Shown: piece by piece, positions 17,150-26,430 of the stretch
How positions within the stretch are numbered: the stretch's first letter is position 1
How the letters are laid out: each line of letters starts with the position of its first letter
Source: Comamonadaceae bacterium
GTDB lineage: Bacteria; Pseudomonadota; Gammaproteobacteria; Burkholderiales; Burkholderiaceae_C
Assembly: GCA_947378785.1 (NCBI GenBank)
Contig: CANCLK010000013.1
Coordinates: forward strand, 1-53,731
Direction of reading: 5' to 3'
DNA: 53,731 nt
Notes under the pieces: model-generated
Databases searched by the model: none
What the model was told of the DNA's origin: nothing
Seen by the model: only the letters and a program-made list of their open reading frames with translations
Position numbers and translations under genes: made by a program

Positions 17150-18022
17150 TTACTGAGTCTGCTTGGACCGCTTGATGATTTCTTGGCGGACCGCCGACAG
17201 CAGGGCCTTGAGCCGATTCTGGTTGACAGAGCCGACGCGCAGCATGATCTTCTGTCCAGACGACAGCGACTCCAGTGCCGGGTCGGCGAACTCATACCGT
17301 ACCCAAGGGCGCAGCGATGGAATAGGTCCCTTCACCTCCACCAACTGCACCGCCATCACTTGAGCTGCGCTCGGCGTGGCGAGCAAATGGTTGATCACCT
17401 GTAGCAGTCGGTCATTGAACTGGCGGTTCGGGAAACCGAGCTCTGCGTAGGTTTTCTGCAGCACCGGATACATGCGCACATACAGGTCAACAGCCCGTCC
17501 AATGTTGATGGTCTCTAGCAGCAGCACCAGCGGCGTGTAACGCAGACCGTTGTCGGCGCTGACGATGGTGGCGCCTTCATGTGTCTGCACCGTGAACCGT
17601 CCATCGGTAGGGCTGATCGGCCACGCCACTGGCGGCGCGTGTAAGCGGCCGAGGCTGTCTACCGTCGACACAAATTGGCGCGGAAAGTCGTCCAATTGAA
17701 AGAACGTTAGCGCAGCCTTGCTCCCCAAAAAATCCGTCAGCACAGAACCGATTTGGTCAGCTGCCAGCGGTAGTGCCGCCGCGGGCAGCACATTCAGAGG
17801 CAACTCGGCAGGCACAGCAGACACAGTCGGTGACCGTGGCGCAGGCGCGCCCAGAGGACCGTTTTCTGAACCCGCTATGTCTGCAATAGGCTGTACATCC
17901 ATGGGTGGCGTCAGCGGTGCTACAGGTCTAGACATGACCCACGCAAGGACCGCAACCGCCACACCGGCGGTGATAAAGGCGACCGGCCACAAAACATTTT
18001 TAGGTGTGTATTTCAATGTCAT
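17150..18022 (-). CDS. DUF3014 domain membrane-anchored protein
   Basis: A 290-residue protein of unknown function. One transmembrane helix (about 11-30) anchors it and is followed by a Pro/Ala-rich linker (35-85). The DUF3014 domain then starts near DFLGSKAALTFFQLDDFPRQFVSTVDSLGR and extends to the C-terminus. The topology places most of the protein in the periplasm. No enzyme motif is visible. It is 30 bases downstream of the SH3b gene on the same strand, so the two envelope proteins may be co-expressed. Confidence 0.8.
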   Translation of the reverse strand: MTLKYTPKNVLWPVAFITAGVAVAVLAWVMSRPVAPLTPPMDVQPIADIAGSENGPLGAPAPRSPTVSAVPAELPLNVLPAAALPLAADQIGSVLTDFLGSKAALTFFQLDDFPRQFVSTVDSLGRLHAPPVAWPISPTDGRFTVQTHEGATIVSADNGLRYTPLVLLLETINIGRAVDLYVRMYPVLQKTYAELGFPNRQFNDRLLQVINHLLATPSAAQVMAVQLVEVKGPIPSLRPWVRYEFADPALESLSSGQKIMLRVGSVNQNRLKALLSAVRQEIIKRSKQTQ

Positions 18023-18052
18023 CTCTTTTCTACAAATACAACTCCGACATGC

Positions 18053-18523
18053 TCACCAACCCCATAGCAAACCGCGTGATACCCAGCCTTTGGAGCCGCT
18101 TTCCCGTTCCACCCTGACCCACTTGTTCCGGTGCTCCAAGGTTCTTAGAAGCTCGCCGTATTCAACCTTTCCCAATATGCGGCTGTTGGTGCTGGGGGCA
18201 CTGCGAACATTCGCGACATTCGCTTTAACGACCAAGTGCGCTTTTTTGCCAACCATCGGACGGTAGACCCAACCCTTGTCATTTTCAAAATCACGGACTT
18301 GCAGCCAACGGCCTTTGCGACTGATCACTTCCAACGGATAGCCTTGGCCCAGTTCAAACAAAATCGTCGATTGGGTGCTGGCTGAAGTACGTAGATTGAC
18401 CGTGTTTCGATCCACGCTCACCATGTTCTGAGCCGATGCTGCCTGCGTAAATACGAAAAATGACACGGCCGCAAGCTGACACATTGAACGATTCAGGATA
18501 GATGAACGAGTGGTGTGCTGCAT
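18053..18523 (-). CDS. Secreted protein with two bacterial SH3 domains
   Basis: A 156-residue exported protein. The signal peptide ends at about AASA (29-32). Two SH3b repeats follow, the first from VNLRTSASTQSTILFELGQGYPLEVI to WVYRPMV and the second from ANVRSAPSTNSRILGKVEYGELLRTL to WVSRGLL. SH3b domains often bind peptidoglycan or other cell-wall peptides. The protein has no catalytic domain, so it is probably a structural or targeting module in the periplasm. A shorter start at 18484 would give a more compact signal peptide. Confidence 0.83.
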   Translation of the reverse strand: MQHTTRSSILNRSMCQLAAVSFFVFTQAASAQNMVSVDRNTVNLRTSASTQSTILFELGQGYPLEVISRKGRWLQVRDFENDKGWVYRPMVGKKAHLVVKANVANVRSAPSTNSRILGKVEYGELLRTLEHRNKWVRVERESGSKGWVSRGLLWGW

Positions 18524-18647
18524 GTGCTGGGTAAAGCTCCAAGAGGCATTGCCTCAGAATTTATTAATAATAAAGTTTCAATTAATTATCTTAGAAAACT
18601 TAAAAATAGGAGGCTGTAGTCTTATGTCGCTAATCAATCCGGACGTG

Positions 18648-18674
18648 AAAAAGCCCCGACCAGCGGGGCTTTTT
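18648..18674. terminator. Bidirectional rho-independent terminator
   Basis: A perfect GC-rich hairpin (AAGCCCCG and CGGGGCTT around a short loop) flanked by A5 on the left and T5 on the right. It lies 34 bases downstream of the phasin stop on the minus strand and can stop transcription from either direction. Confidence 0.85.
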
Positions 18675-18707
18675 GAGGCAGCCTGAGCGGCTGAACGGCC
18701 AGTCGAA

Positions 18708-19148
18708 TTACTTCTTCTTGGTCGTCTTGATAGCTGACTCAACAGCAGTTTGCACTTGCGCAGCAGCGGCTTTCATGCCTTTGCTGACTGCAGCGAAAGC
18801 TTCTGGCGCTGGATGCGCTTTTTCGATGGCCTCAACGCTGGTGTGGAACTGGGCCACACCCAATGCAGTCACTTCTTTGAGGTTCTTAGCAGCAACGGCC
18901 ATGTTCTCTTCGGCCAAGGTCTTCATGGCTTCAAAAGCAGCTTGTGGCTCTTTGATACCTTTGAATGACTCAACCGTAGCCGCCACAGAAGCTTGTGCAG
19001 CTTGCGCTTGCTTTTGAGCGAGTTCGCCCCATGCCTGCAGATTAGCCATCAATGGCTTGAGGGCATCTTGAGAAGCGGCTGGATTGAATTTAGCGGCGTT
19101 CTCTTTCATGGTTTTGGTGATGGCTTCGAAGGGGTTGTTTGTGAACAT
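18708..19148 (-). CDS. Phasin family protein
   Basis: A 146-residue, almost entirely helical protein rich in Ala, Lys and Glu with amphipathic heptads. It starts MFTNNPFEAITKTMKENAAK and ends in a lysine-rich KTTKKK tail. This matches the Burkholderiales phasins (phasin_2 type) that coat polyhydroxyalkanoate granules and control their size. The ATG at 19148 has AAGGA seven bases upstream; a longer frame lacks such a site. No pha biosynthesis gene is nearby. A TGC-rich dyad just upstream could be a PhaR site, and a strong terminator follows, so the gene looks monocistronic and highly expressed. Confidence 0.9.
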   Translation of the reverse strand: MFTNNPFEAITKTMKENAAKFNPAASQDALKPLMANLQAWGELAQKQAQAAQASVAATVESFKGIKEPQAAFEAMKTLAEENMAVAAKNLKEVTALGVAQFHTSVEAIEKAHPAPEAFAAVSKGMKAAAAQVQTAVESAIKTTKKK

Positions 19149-19166
19149 GGTGGTCCTTTTAAAAAT

Positions 19167-19183
19167 TTGTTGCAGTGCAGCAA
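19167..19183. promoter_or_regulatory. Candidate PhaR-type operator upstream of the phasin gene
   Basis: A TTG-TTGCAGTGCAG-CAA dyad containing TGC-AGT-GCA lies 19-35 bases before the phasin ATG. TGC/GCA repeats are known PhaR targets in PHA-producing bacteria, where PhaR represses phasin genes until granules form. The assignment is by resemblance only. Confidence 0.3.
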
Positions 19184-19394
19184 TTCTACGGCCGAACAAC
19201 ACAAAATAATCAGATAGAAACCGGATGAGCCTCTCTTTAGGGATGACTCACTAACGCATGCCGCAGAATTCGGCGACGCGAAGCCAACGGTTACCATGCC
19301 GTCTGCCGTTTGAAGTCAACATCGCCACTGTCACGGCCTTGTCACGCCCCATCCCTAGAATATTCCCAAAGTTTTTATAAAAAAGTACCGCGGC

Positions 19395-20753
19395 ATGCAT
19401 TTCCCCTGTCAAATTTTGTGTGGTGACCGATCAACGCGCAATGCTTTCATCGCTTCGCTCTTTTTGACCCTATGCAGTATTTCCTCGGCTCAATCTTCAG
19501 ACTTTGAGGACTCCTCAGCCAAGTACCAGACCACATACAACTGGCAAAAGCACTCTTCTTTTACATCCCCGTACGCAGGACAGAACAGCCTCAGTTCCTC
19601 AGCGGAAAAGATGTACACCTTTTCGACCACCGCTCACTGGGGCACCAGAATTTGGCAAGGCGGTGAGCTCTATTTCAATCCAGAACTGGCCTCTGGGATC
19701 CCCTTCTCAACCAATCTGGTGGGTCTTGGCGGCTTTACCAATGGCGAAATCACTCGGGCCGCAGGAAGCACACCCAAACCCTACGTCCAGCGCTTATTTG
19801 TTCGTCAAACATGGAACCAAGGCGGCGGTAGCGAAAAAATCGACGCTGATTTTAACCAGATGGCTGGGACTGTGGACAAGAACAGGTTTGTTCTAACTGT
19901 TGGTAATTTTTCAACGCTCGACGTCTTTGACGACAACACCTACGCCAAAGACCCGCGGACTCAGTTCATGAACTGGGGCAACTGGACGTATGCCGCCTTT
20001 GATTACGCGGCAGATGCGCGTGGTTTTGGCTGGGGATTCGCCGGCGAGCTTTACCAAGATGATTGGGTCTTTCGCTTTGGCCGCATGACAGGCCCGAGTG
20101 TTCCGAATGGCTTGCCAGTGGACTTTGCAATTGGCAAACATTACGGGGACCAAGCAGAGGTGGAGCATGCTCACGACCTCAACGGTCAACCCGGAAAAAT
20201 CAGGGTACTGGCGTTCAGAAACAAGGCCGTATTGGCCAGCTTCAACGACGCAACGGCTTATCTGCGCGCTAACCCGGGAACCGACCAGCAGGCCATCTTT
20301 AACGTCCGCAGCGATGAAAAGATCAAGTACGGGCTGGGTGTGAACTTGGAGCAATCGATCAACAAGGATGTCGGCTTTTTTCTCAGAGCTATGAAAACCG
20401 ATGGTCGTACTGAAACCATGGCCTTCACTGAAGTGGATGGTTCATTTTCATCTGGCTTTTTATTCAAAGGCAATCTATGGGGACGCACCAACGACACTGT
20501 CGGGCTGTCAATGATGCAGAACCAACTGTCCAGCGACCGACGCAAGTATCTTGAGGCCGGCGGCATTTCCTTTTTCATTGGCGACGGCACACTTCGCTAC
20601 AAGCCAGAGACCATTTTTGAAGGCTTTTACAGCCTAGGGCTGAGCAAAAGCATTTGGCTGACAGGCGACTATCAACGTATCCAGAATCCTGCTTACAACG
20701 CCAGTCGCGGACCCGTGAACGTTTTCGCCGTTCGCTTTCACGCTGAGTTTTAA
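19395..20753 (+). CDS. OprB-like carbohydrate-selective outer membrane porin
   Basis: A 452-residue outer-membrane beta-barrel protein of the OprB/carbohydrate porin family. An exported N-terminus (hydrophobic NAFIASLFLTLCSISSAQS) is followed by NWQKHSSFTSPYAGQNSL, WQGGELYFNPELASG, QTWNQGG and FVLTVGNFSTLDVFDDN, blocks that recur in this family. The C-terminus ends in VRFHAEF with a terminal Phe, as expected for BamA-assembled barrels. It probably lets sugars or small organic solutes across the outer membrane. No sugar-uptake gene accompanies it. It stands alone, divergent from the phasin gene and convergent with the flavoprotein gene. Confidence 0.87.
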   Translation: MHFPCQILCGDRSTRNAFIASLFLTLCSISSAQSSDFEDSSAKYQTTYNWQKHSSFTSPYAGQNSLSSSAEKMYTFSTTAHWGTRIWQGGELYFNPELASGIPFSTNLVGLGGFTNGEITRAAGSTPKPYVQRLFVRQTWNQGGGSEKIDADFNQMAGTVDKNRFVLTVGNFSTLDVFDDNTYAKDPRTQFMNWGNWTYAAFDYAADARGFGWGFAGELYQDDWVFRFGRMTGPSVPNGLPVDFAIGKHYGDQAEVEHAHDLNGQPGKIRVLAFRNKAVLASFNDATAYLRANPGTDQQAIFNVRSDEKIKYGLGVNLEQSINKDVGFFLRAMKTDGRTETMAFTEVDGSFSSGFLFKGNLWGRTNDTVGLSMMQNQLSSDRRKYLEAGGISFFIGDGTLRYKPETIFEGFYSLGLSKSIWLTGDYQRIQNPAYNASRGPVNVFAVRFHAEF

Positions 20754-20755
20754 TG

Positions 20756-22189
20756 TCACACAGCGTGGCCGGCAAGTAGGTCACGCACAACTTGTTCGCC
20801 AGCAATCTTTCCAAACACCAAGGCCCGCAGCATCGCCACAGAGTTAGGGGCCAGTTGGTAAAAATGCCCCGTGATTTCACCTGCTGCGTACAGTCCGCAG
20901 ATAGGGCCTTTGACACTCAACACTTGGGCGTTAGCGTTGGTTTTCAAACCACCAAACGTATAGACCAGAGCACCCACCAAAGGCCAGGCTAAAAATGGCG
21001 ATTGGTCAATCGGTCGCGCCCAATTTGATTTGGGTACCTGGCCGACAGGCGTACTGGTCAACCCATCTTTGACCGTAGGGTCAAAGCTGTGCTGGTCATC
21101 TGGACAGGCCGCATTGAAGGCTGCTATGGTGTCCATCAGCGCCGCCAGCGGCAGGCCCAAGGCCTGAGCCAGCGCCTCTAGCGTTGGGGCAGAAATTGGC
21201 GGCACATCAGAGCGAATGGCACGCGCGTAGTCGGCAATGTTCAACAGCTTTGCATCCAAAATTACATACGCTTGCTGCCCCGGCAATTCAAACTGCATCT
21301 GGTGCGCAAATCGTTCCCAGGTCTCGTGCATCAAGCCAGCGCCTTCGTCAAAAAACCGTTGCCCTTGAGCGTCGACAACCACCCCATAGGGGTACACCAA
21401 GACCACAGGCGCGGAGTTTTGACTGCGTGGGTCAACGGGCTCTGCGTGCCCCGTGCACCAATCACCAGCTGCTTGCGCGCCAATAGCGAGAGCCGCGCGT
21501 ATGCCCGCACCATCGTTGTAGGCCGTGCCTTGAGAAATCAGCCGGTAGTTTTCAGCCGCCGCACCCAAATGTTGTTTGCGCATGGCGGCGTTGCCCTGAA
21601 AGCCGCCGCAGGCCAACACCACCGCATCGGCATGGTGTGTTTGGGTTTGCCCTTGCGCATCGGTACCCACCACGCCCGTCACGCAAACGTCATCGCCCAG
21701 CAACTGCGTGAGCGAAAACTCGTCAACCAACGCGATCCCCAAATCACGCGCTCGCGCTAACAAGGCATTGAGCAAGGCAGCACCGCCGCCCACAGGCTGG
21801 ATGCGCGCCGGGCCTTTGGCCAAGTAATAAGGCGGGCTTTGAAACACCACACCCAGCGAGACCAACCAGTCAGCCATGGCGGGAGCTTGATCGGCCAACT
21901 GCTGAAAATAGTCGCGGTCGGCCAAACCACCAGATTCGGCGACGACCTCATCGACAAAGCCGGGAGCCACATGGTGGTCGGCTTGCAAACGGATGTTGGA
22001 AGGGCTCCAGCGAGAATTGCCACCGCTATCCGCCAAGGGCGCGGCGTCCAGCAGGGTCACCGACAAATCGACCCCGCTGGCATGGGCACTGGTCATGGCA
22101 GACACTGCGGCACACAAGCCCGCAGCACCCTGCCCCACCACAATCAAGCGGTGCACTTTTATCGCTTGTGGCTCGCCCAACCCGTTCAC
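20756..22189 (-). CDS. FAD-dependent oxidoreductase, fumarate reductase flavoprotein/TcuA-like
   Basis: A 477-residue flavoprotein. The dinucleotide-binding motif VVGQGAAGLCAA lies at about 18-29, DSGGNSRWSPSNIR follows, and the substrate/cap region contains DEGAGLMHETWERF. FGGLKTNANAQVL and GLYAAGEITGHFY near the C-terminus are typical of fumarate reductase/succinate dehydrogenase-like flavoproteins and of tricarballylate dehydrogenase TcuA. These enzymes oxidise or reduce a C-C bond next to carboxylates. Translation starts at a GTG that overlaps the TGA of the NIPSNAP gene (GTGA), so the two are coupled. It is the last gene of the minus-strand catabolic run. Confidence 0.88.
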   Translation of the reverse strand: MNGLGEPQAIKVHRLIVVGQGAAGLCAAVSAMTSAHASGVDLSVTLLDAAPLADSGGNSRWSPSNIRLQADHHVAPGFVDEVVAESGGLADRDYFQQLADQAPAMADWLVSLGVVFQSPPYYLAKGPARIQPVGGGAALLNALLARARDLGIALVDEFSLTQLLGDDVCVTGVVGTDAQGQTQTHHADAVVLACGGFQGNAAMRKQHLGAAAENYRLISQGTAYNDGAGIRAALAIGAQAAGDWCTGHAEPVDPRSQNSAPVVLVYPYGVVVDAQGQRFFDEGAGLMHETWERFAHQMQFELPGQQAYVILDAKLLNIADYARAIRSDVPPISAPTLEALAQALGLPLAALMDTIAAFNAACPDDQHSFDPTVKDGLTSTPVGQVPKSNWARPIDQSPFLAWPLVGALVYTFGGLKTNANAQVLSVKGPICGLYAAGEITGHFYQLAPNSVAMLRALVFGKIAGEQVVRDLLAGHAV

Positions 22190-22503
22190 ACCGGCGAGAA
22201 CGAAACCGACTTCAAGATCTTGGTTTCCTGCTCAGTGACAACGTCGAGCGCCCGCAGCTCTTTGAGATACAAGGGCCAGCCTGCGTCTTCTGTCATCACC
22301 TTGCGGCGCCGCTCACGCTCGGCCAGACTGTCGAAAGCCCATAGGTGAACGACTTGGTTGAGCGGCCCGATCTCGGATGTAAAGAACCCGACCAGATGCC
22401 CGAGGTATTTCTTCTGCAGCGGCAGCGCGGCACGTTCATAAAGTTCGAGGAAGTCGCCAGTGCGAAGTGGCTTGATGGTGTAGGTGCGTTGTTCAACAAT
22501 CAC
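22186..22503 (-). CDS. NIPSNAP family protein
   Basis: A 105-residue ferredoxin-like dimeric alpha/beta-barrel protein. It has the family start MIVEQRTYTIKPLRTGDFLELYE and the characteristic NQVVHLWAFDSLAERERRR block. Bacterial NIPSNAP proteins are often found in catabolic operons, with poorly defined roles; some act as small oxygenase- or isomerase-like partners. GTG at 22503 is preceded by AGGAA. Its stop overlaps the GTG start of the flavoprotein gene, so the two products are probably needed in similar amounts. Confidence 0.87.
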   Translation of the reverse strand: MIVEQRTYTIKPLRTGDFLELYERAALPLQKKYLGHLVGFFTSEIGPLNQVVHLWAFDSLAERERRRKVMTEDAGWPLYLKELRALDVVTEQETKILKSVSFSPV

Positions 22504-22582
22504 GTGGATTTCCTGTCAGTTTGTTTAGATACGGATAACTCGATTTTGATGCCGTGGCACGTTGAAGGGGCCAGCTGAATTT

Positions 22583-23551
22583 TTATTCCGGCCGAACCAA
22601 TGACGTCCATTTGTCGATGGACGTCTTGATCCATTCGCCAAAGACAGCAGGTGTCTCGACTCGCGAAACCATGGCAGCCTGTGAAAACTGGCTGACAACT
22701 GACTTGTCCATGACACTATCTGCAACAGCCTTGTTGAGCTTTGCAATGATTTCAGCCGGTGTGCCTTCGGGGGCCATCATCCCAGACCAAGATTCGAACT
22801 CATAGCCAGGCACGCCTGACTCGGCCAGCGTGGGCACATGGGGCATGGATGCAAGGCGCTTGGCGGAGGTGACGGCTAAGGCACGGACTGCGCCCGCTTG
22901 GATTTGCGGCATGATCGCGCCGACAGCGTCGAACATCATGTCGATCTGACCGGACATGAGGTCTGTCCGCCCGGCCCCCGCTTGGCTGTATGGCACATGC
23001 AGAAACTTCACACCCGTCTTGTTCTGCACCAACTCTGCCGCCAGGTGGTAGACGTTGCCGGTACCGCCTGATGCAAATGACAGTTTCCCTGGATTGGCTT
23101 TGGCATAGGCCAGCAATTCCTGCACGGAGTTGACCGGCAGATTCTTGCGAACCACCAGCACGCGAGGCTGGCTCACGAGCGGCGCAATCGGCATCAGATC
23201 CTTGGTCATGGTGTAGCCGCGCTTGGGGTAGAGGGACTCGGCGGCAGTGTGTGTCTCCGACACGAAAACCAGTGTGTAGCCATCTGGCGCTGCGCGGGCT
23301 GCCAGATTCAGACCGATCGAACCCGATGCACCTGTCCGGTATTCGAGTATGACCGGCTGACCAAGCAGCTCTGCCAGCTTGGGATTGATCGTCCGCATGA
23401 TGATGTCGGCCGGGCCTCCCGGTGCGGACGGAACGATGACCTTGATCGGGCGCGTGGGGTAGGTCGGCGTCTGCGAGCTGGCGACAGGCGCCGCTAGCAA
23501 GGTCAGCGCTGTCACGGCGCCGCAGAGCCAAGTTGATGCAAGTATCGTCAT
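22583..23551 (-). CDS. Bug-family (TctC) periplasmic solute-binding protein
   Basis: A 322-residue receptor with signal peptide to about ASS (24-26), YPTRPIKVIVPSAPGGPADIIMRTINPKLAELLGQPV at the mature N-terminus, FASGGTGNVYHLAAELV and HVPYSQAGAGRTDLMSG. The carboxylate-contact loop reads PSAPGGPAD instead of PFxPGGxxD, and HVPYSQAGAGR differs from the usual HVPYKGxxxA, so its ligand may differ from that of the neighbouring receptor genes. It lies 75 bases from another Bug gene on the same strand. Two adjacent receptors suggest either two ligands or a recent divergence. Confidence 0.9.
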   Translation of the reverse strand: MTILASTWLCGAVTALTLLAAPVASSQTPTYPTRPIKVIVPSAPGGPADIIMRTINPKLAELLGQPVILEYRTGASGSIGLNLAARAAPDGYTLVFVSETHTAAESLYPKRGYTMTKDLMPIAPLVSQPRVLVVRKNLPVNSVQELLAYAKANPGKLSFASGGTGNVYHLAAELVQNKTGVKFLHVPYSQAGAGRTDLMSGQIDMMFDAVGAIMPQIQAGAVRALAVTSAKRLASMPHVPTLAESGVPGYEFESWSGMMAPEGTPAEIIAKLNKAVADSVMDKSVVSQFSQAAMVSRVETPAVFGEWIKTSIDKWTSLVRPE

Positions 23552-23626
23552 GTTGTCTATTCGAATGATCTTGGCTGAGGGGGACTCACCGCAACGTGAC
23601 GCGATCGAAGCTGCTGGGTTTTATGC

Positions 23627-24610
23627 TCACTCGATTTTGATGCCAAGTTCGTTGATGAGTTTGCCCCAATAGGCGTTGTCGGAGGACATCTTCGAGGCCA
23701 GCATAGCGCCAGACGTGCCGGTCGGTGTCAACCCAAGCGCATGCAGGCGCGCCTGCATCGCGTCAGTTTTGACGATTTTGACCAACTCGACGTTGAGCAG
23801 ATTGACGATGTCGTCCGGTGTTCCAACAGGTGTGAATAAGCCGTGCCACGAATTTCCGATGACGCCGTTCGGGTCGAGATCGGCATTGAATTCGGTGACC
23901 GTCGGCACGTTGGGCAGGCCCGGGATCCGCTCTGAGCCGGACACCGCCAGCGCCTTGATGCGGTTGCCCAAGATCGATGGAATCGCCGTCGTCGATGCCT
24001 CAAGGTAAAGGCTTGCGACGCCGCTCATCACATCAGGCGAAGGATTGGTCTTGTAGGGAATGTGCGTGAGCTTGATACCCAGTCGCCGAGCCCATGATTC
24101 GAGCGCCACGTGCGGCTGAGAACCAACGCCGGTCGAAGCGTAGTCGATCTTTCCGGGATTGCGCTTGGCGTACTCCACCAATTCACCAAGCGTGTTGTAC
24201 GGGGTTTTGGGATGAGCCGTCAAGATGTGCGGTACGGTCAGCACTTCCACAATCGACTGGAAGTCTTTCAGCGGGGTGTACTTGGCGTTAGGGTAAAGGT
24301 GCGGCACGATGGCCATCACACCCTTGACCGTGAAGAGCAGGTTGTAGCCATCGGCAGGCATGGTGGCCGCAGACTTTGCACCGAGTAAACCGCCAGCACC
24401 GGCGCGGTTTTCAATGACCACCGGCTGACCCAGCGCCTGTCGCAACTGCTCACCCAGCAAGCGTCCCACCACGTCAGGGGAACTGCCGGGCGCATGCGGC
24501 ATGATCACCTTGATCGGTTTGTTAGGGTAGGTACCCTGAGCCCACCCCAAGGGCAGCGCCAACGATCCGGCAAGACCGGTCGCACCGGTGATAAGAGTTC
24601 TGCGCTTCAT
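23627..24610 (-). CDS. Bug-family (TctC) periplasmic solute-binding protein
   Basis: A 327-residue receptor. The signal peptide (MKRRTLITGATGLAGSLALPLGWAQG) resembles a Tat-like leader but has only KRR without the full SRRxFLK, so Sec export is as likely. The mature part starts YPNKPIKVIMPHAPGSSPDVVGRLLGEQLRQ. The carboxylate loop reads PHAPGSSPD, and the second ligand block is YASTGVGSQPHVALESW rather than the usual GSGTxxHLA. AGGAGA stands eight bases upstream of the ATG. It follows the ThDP enzyme gene by 71 bases. Confidence 0.9.
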   Translation of the reverse strand: MKRRTLITGATGLAGSLALPLGWAQGTYPNKPIKVIMPHAPGSSPDVVGRLLGEQLRQALGQPVVIENRAGAGGLLGAKSAATMPADGYNLLFTVKGVMAIVPHLYPNAKYTPLKDFQSIVEVLTVPHILTAHPKTPYNTLGELVEYAKRNPGKIDYASTGVGSQPHVALESWARRLGIKLTHIPYKTNPSPDVMSGVASLYLEASTTAIPSILGNRIKALAVSGSERIPGLPNVPTVTEFNADLDPNGVIGNSWHGLFTPVGTPDDIVNLLNVELVKIVKTDAMQARLHALGLTPTGTSGAMLASKMSSDNAYWGKLINELGIKIE

Positions 24611-24681
24611 GCTTTGTCTCCTGTAATGATCGATCTTAAAAACAGTGATGTCGCCAGTAGCCGCCCTGAGCCTAGCCCTAC

Positions 24682-26361
24682 TTACTTAGGGACCCAGGCG
24701 GTCGGCGCCATCACGTTCACATCGGTGATCACCTCGACCACCACTGGCTTGTTCATCGCCAGCGCTCGCTTTAACGCGTCCTTGATGTCACCGGGCTTCT
24801 CTACCCGGATGCTGGCGCAGCCCATGGCTTCGGCCACCTTGGCGAAGTTGAAATCTTTGCTGAACTTCCACATCTCGTCAGCATTGCCGCGCAGCTTGCC
24901 GCCGTAGTTGATGGTGAGCTGGGGCAGTTCCTGACTCAACCCACCGTTGTTGTTGACCACGACCACCAAGTTGATGCCGTAGCGAAGCGCGGTTTCGAGC
25001 TCGGGCAGGTGGTAGTACATGCCGCCGTCGCCGGTGAAGCAGATCACCGGACGGTCGGGCATCGCGACCTTGACGCCCATGGCGCCGGGCAGCCCCCAAC
25101 CGAGCGAACCAGCGCAACGAATGAAGCGTTGGCCGAGATGTTTCAGCTCGATCATTTGGCTGGTCCACATGCCAGCGTGCCCGGTGTCTGCGACAAGAAT
25201 AGCGTCGGCCGGCAGGGCCTCTTCAAGCTCCTTGCACAAACGCTCGGGACGTATCGGCATGTCGTTGGAGGCCATCTTGGCGGCGAAGGCTTCGCGCCAA
25301 GTGGCGACGAATTCTTGAACGCGGGCCACCCAAGCCTTGTGATCGACCACCTTCCCTTTGGCTTCGGCGATCATCATTGAAAGGGTGGCTTGGGCGTCAC
25401 CCAGCAGAGCAACCTTGTTGGGGTAATTCCGGCCAAGTTCATTGGCTTCAATGTCGAGCTGCATGACCTCCACGTTGGCACCCGGCACGGTCCAGTTGCC
25501 GGTGACCATGCCGCCGGCGGGGCTGCCGATAAAGAACACAAGGTCGGCCTCGTGCACTGCGCGGTTGGTGCACTCGCGTGAGTAGGTACCCACCACGCCG
25601 ATTGACAGCGGATGATTCTCCAAAATAGTGCCTTTGCCGTTCGGCGAAGTGGCAACCGGGATCTGCAGCAACTCGGCGAGTGCGACAACTTCCTTTTGGG
25701 CCTTCGAGTGCATCACCCCGCCACCGGCGACGATGACGGGCCGCTTGGCGGCGATCAGGGCGGCCACGGCGTCTTTCACGTGCTGTGCTTCAGCGCTAGG
25801 TCGGAAGGGCGGAACCGATGCAAACTGAGGCTCGCACAAGGCTTCGATATCGCCCTCACCCAAGGGCCCATCGGAGCGGCGTCCTTGAAAGCGCAGGTGC
25901 ACAGGGCCGGGGCTGCCGGTGGTGGCGTCACGGAAGGCTTGGCGGATCATGTCGGGCAGGCGCGCCACGGTATCGACGTTGTAGTTGGCCTTGGTGACGC
26001 AGTCGAACTGCCCGAAGTCCTCAACCTCTTGGTAAGCGTAGCGGTAACGCGAAGCCGGCATGGGACCGCCGGAGATAGCGATCATCGGCGAGTGCGCCAT
26101 GAAGGCGTCGCGCAGGCCTGAAGCCAAATTGGACGCACCGATGGGTTGAGCTAGGCAGACGCCGGGCGTGCCCTTGGCACGGGCATACCCGTCAGCCATG
26201 TAGGCAGCACCCTTTTCACTGTGCGCCACCACGCGGCGGATGCCCAATTCTTCCATGGCCACCAGGGCGGTAGAGATCACCTGCGGCATGTAGAACACGT
26301 GGGTGATACCGTAGCCCTTGAACATGTCCGCGAGGACTTTAGAACCCATATTTTTTGCCAT
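24682..26361 (-). CDS. Thiamine diphosphate-dependent enzyme, acetolactate synthase-like
   Basis: A 559-residue ThDP enzyme with the three-domain layout of the acetolactate synthase/benzoylformate decarboxylase superfamily. The catalytic Glu that activates ThDP is E49 in HSEKGAAYMADGYAR. The metal/ThDP-binding motif GDGG...NNNGG covers 444-474. The family includes decarboxylases, carboligases and sulfoacetaldehyde acetyltransferase; the sequence does not match a characterised branch I can name, and no small regulatory subunit (ilvH) is nearby, which argues against branched-chain biosynthesis. In this operon it probably decarboxylates or ligates a 2-oxo acid formed in the pathway. Confidence 0.87.
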   Translation of the reverse strand: MAKNMGSKVLADMFKGYGITHVFYMPQVISTALVAMEELGIRRVVAHSEKGAAYMADGYARAKGTPGVCLAQPIGASNLASGLRDAFMAHSPMIAISGGPMPASRYRYAYQEVEDFGQFDCVTKANYNVDTVARLPDMIRQAFRDATTGSPGPVHLRFQGRRSDGPLGEGDIEALCEPQFASVPPFRPSAEAQHVKDAVAALIAAKRPVIVAGGGVMHSKAQKEVVALAELLQIPVATSPNGKGTILENHPLSIGVVGTYSRECTNRAVHEADLVFFIGSPAGGMVTGNWTVPGANVEVMQLDIEANELGRNYPNKVALLGDAQATLSMMIAEAKGKVVDHKAWVARVQEFVATWREAFAAKMASNDMPIRPERLCKELEEALPADAILVADTGHAGMWTSQMIELKHLGQRFIRCAGSLGWGLPGAMGVKVAMPDRPVICFTGDGGMYYHLPELETALRYGINLVVVVNNNGGLSQELPQLTINYGGKLRGNADEMWKFSKDFNFAKVAEAMGCASIRVEKPGDIKDALKRALAMNKPVVVEVITDVNVMAPTAWVPK

Positions 26362-26430
26362 TTTTATCTCGCTTTAGATGGTTGGTTGATTAATTTTTAT
26401 GGTGTAACAGATTGGGCAGGCGGCCGCAAC

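Noticed and set aside
22790-22801. Twelve-base match to the T-arm of tRNA-Ser inside a Bug gene, considered as an attachment-site copy
   Set aside because: It is too short, lies within a conserved coding region and does not include the tRNA 3' end; a chance match is enough to explain it.
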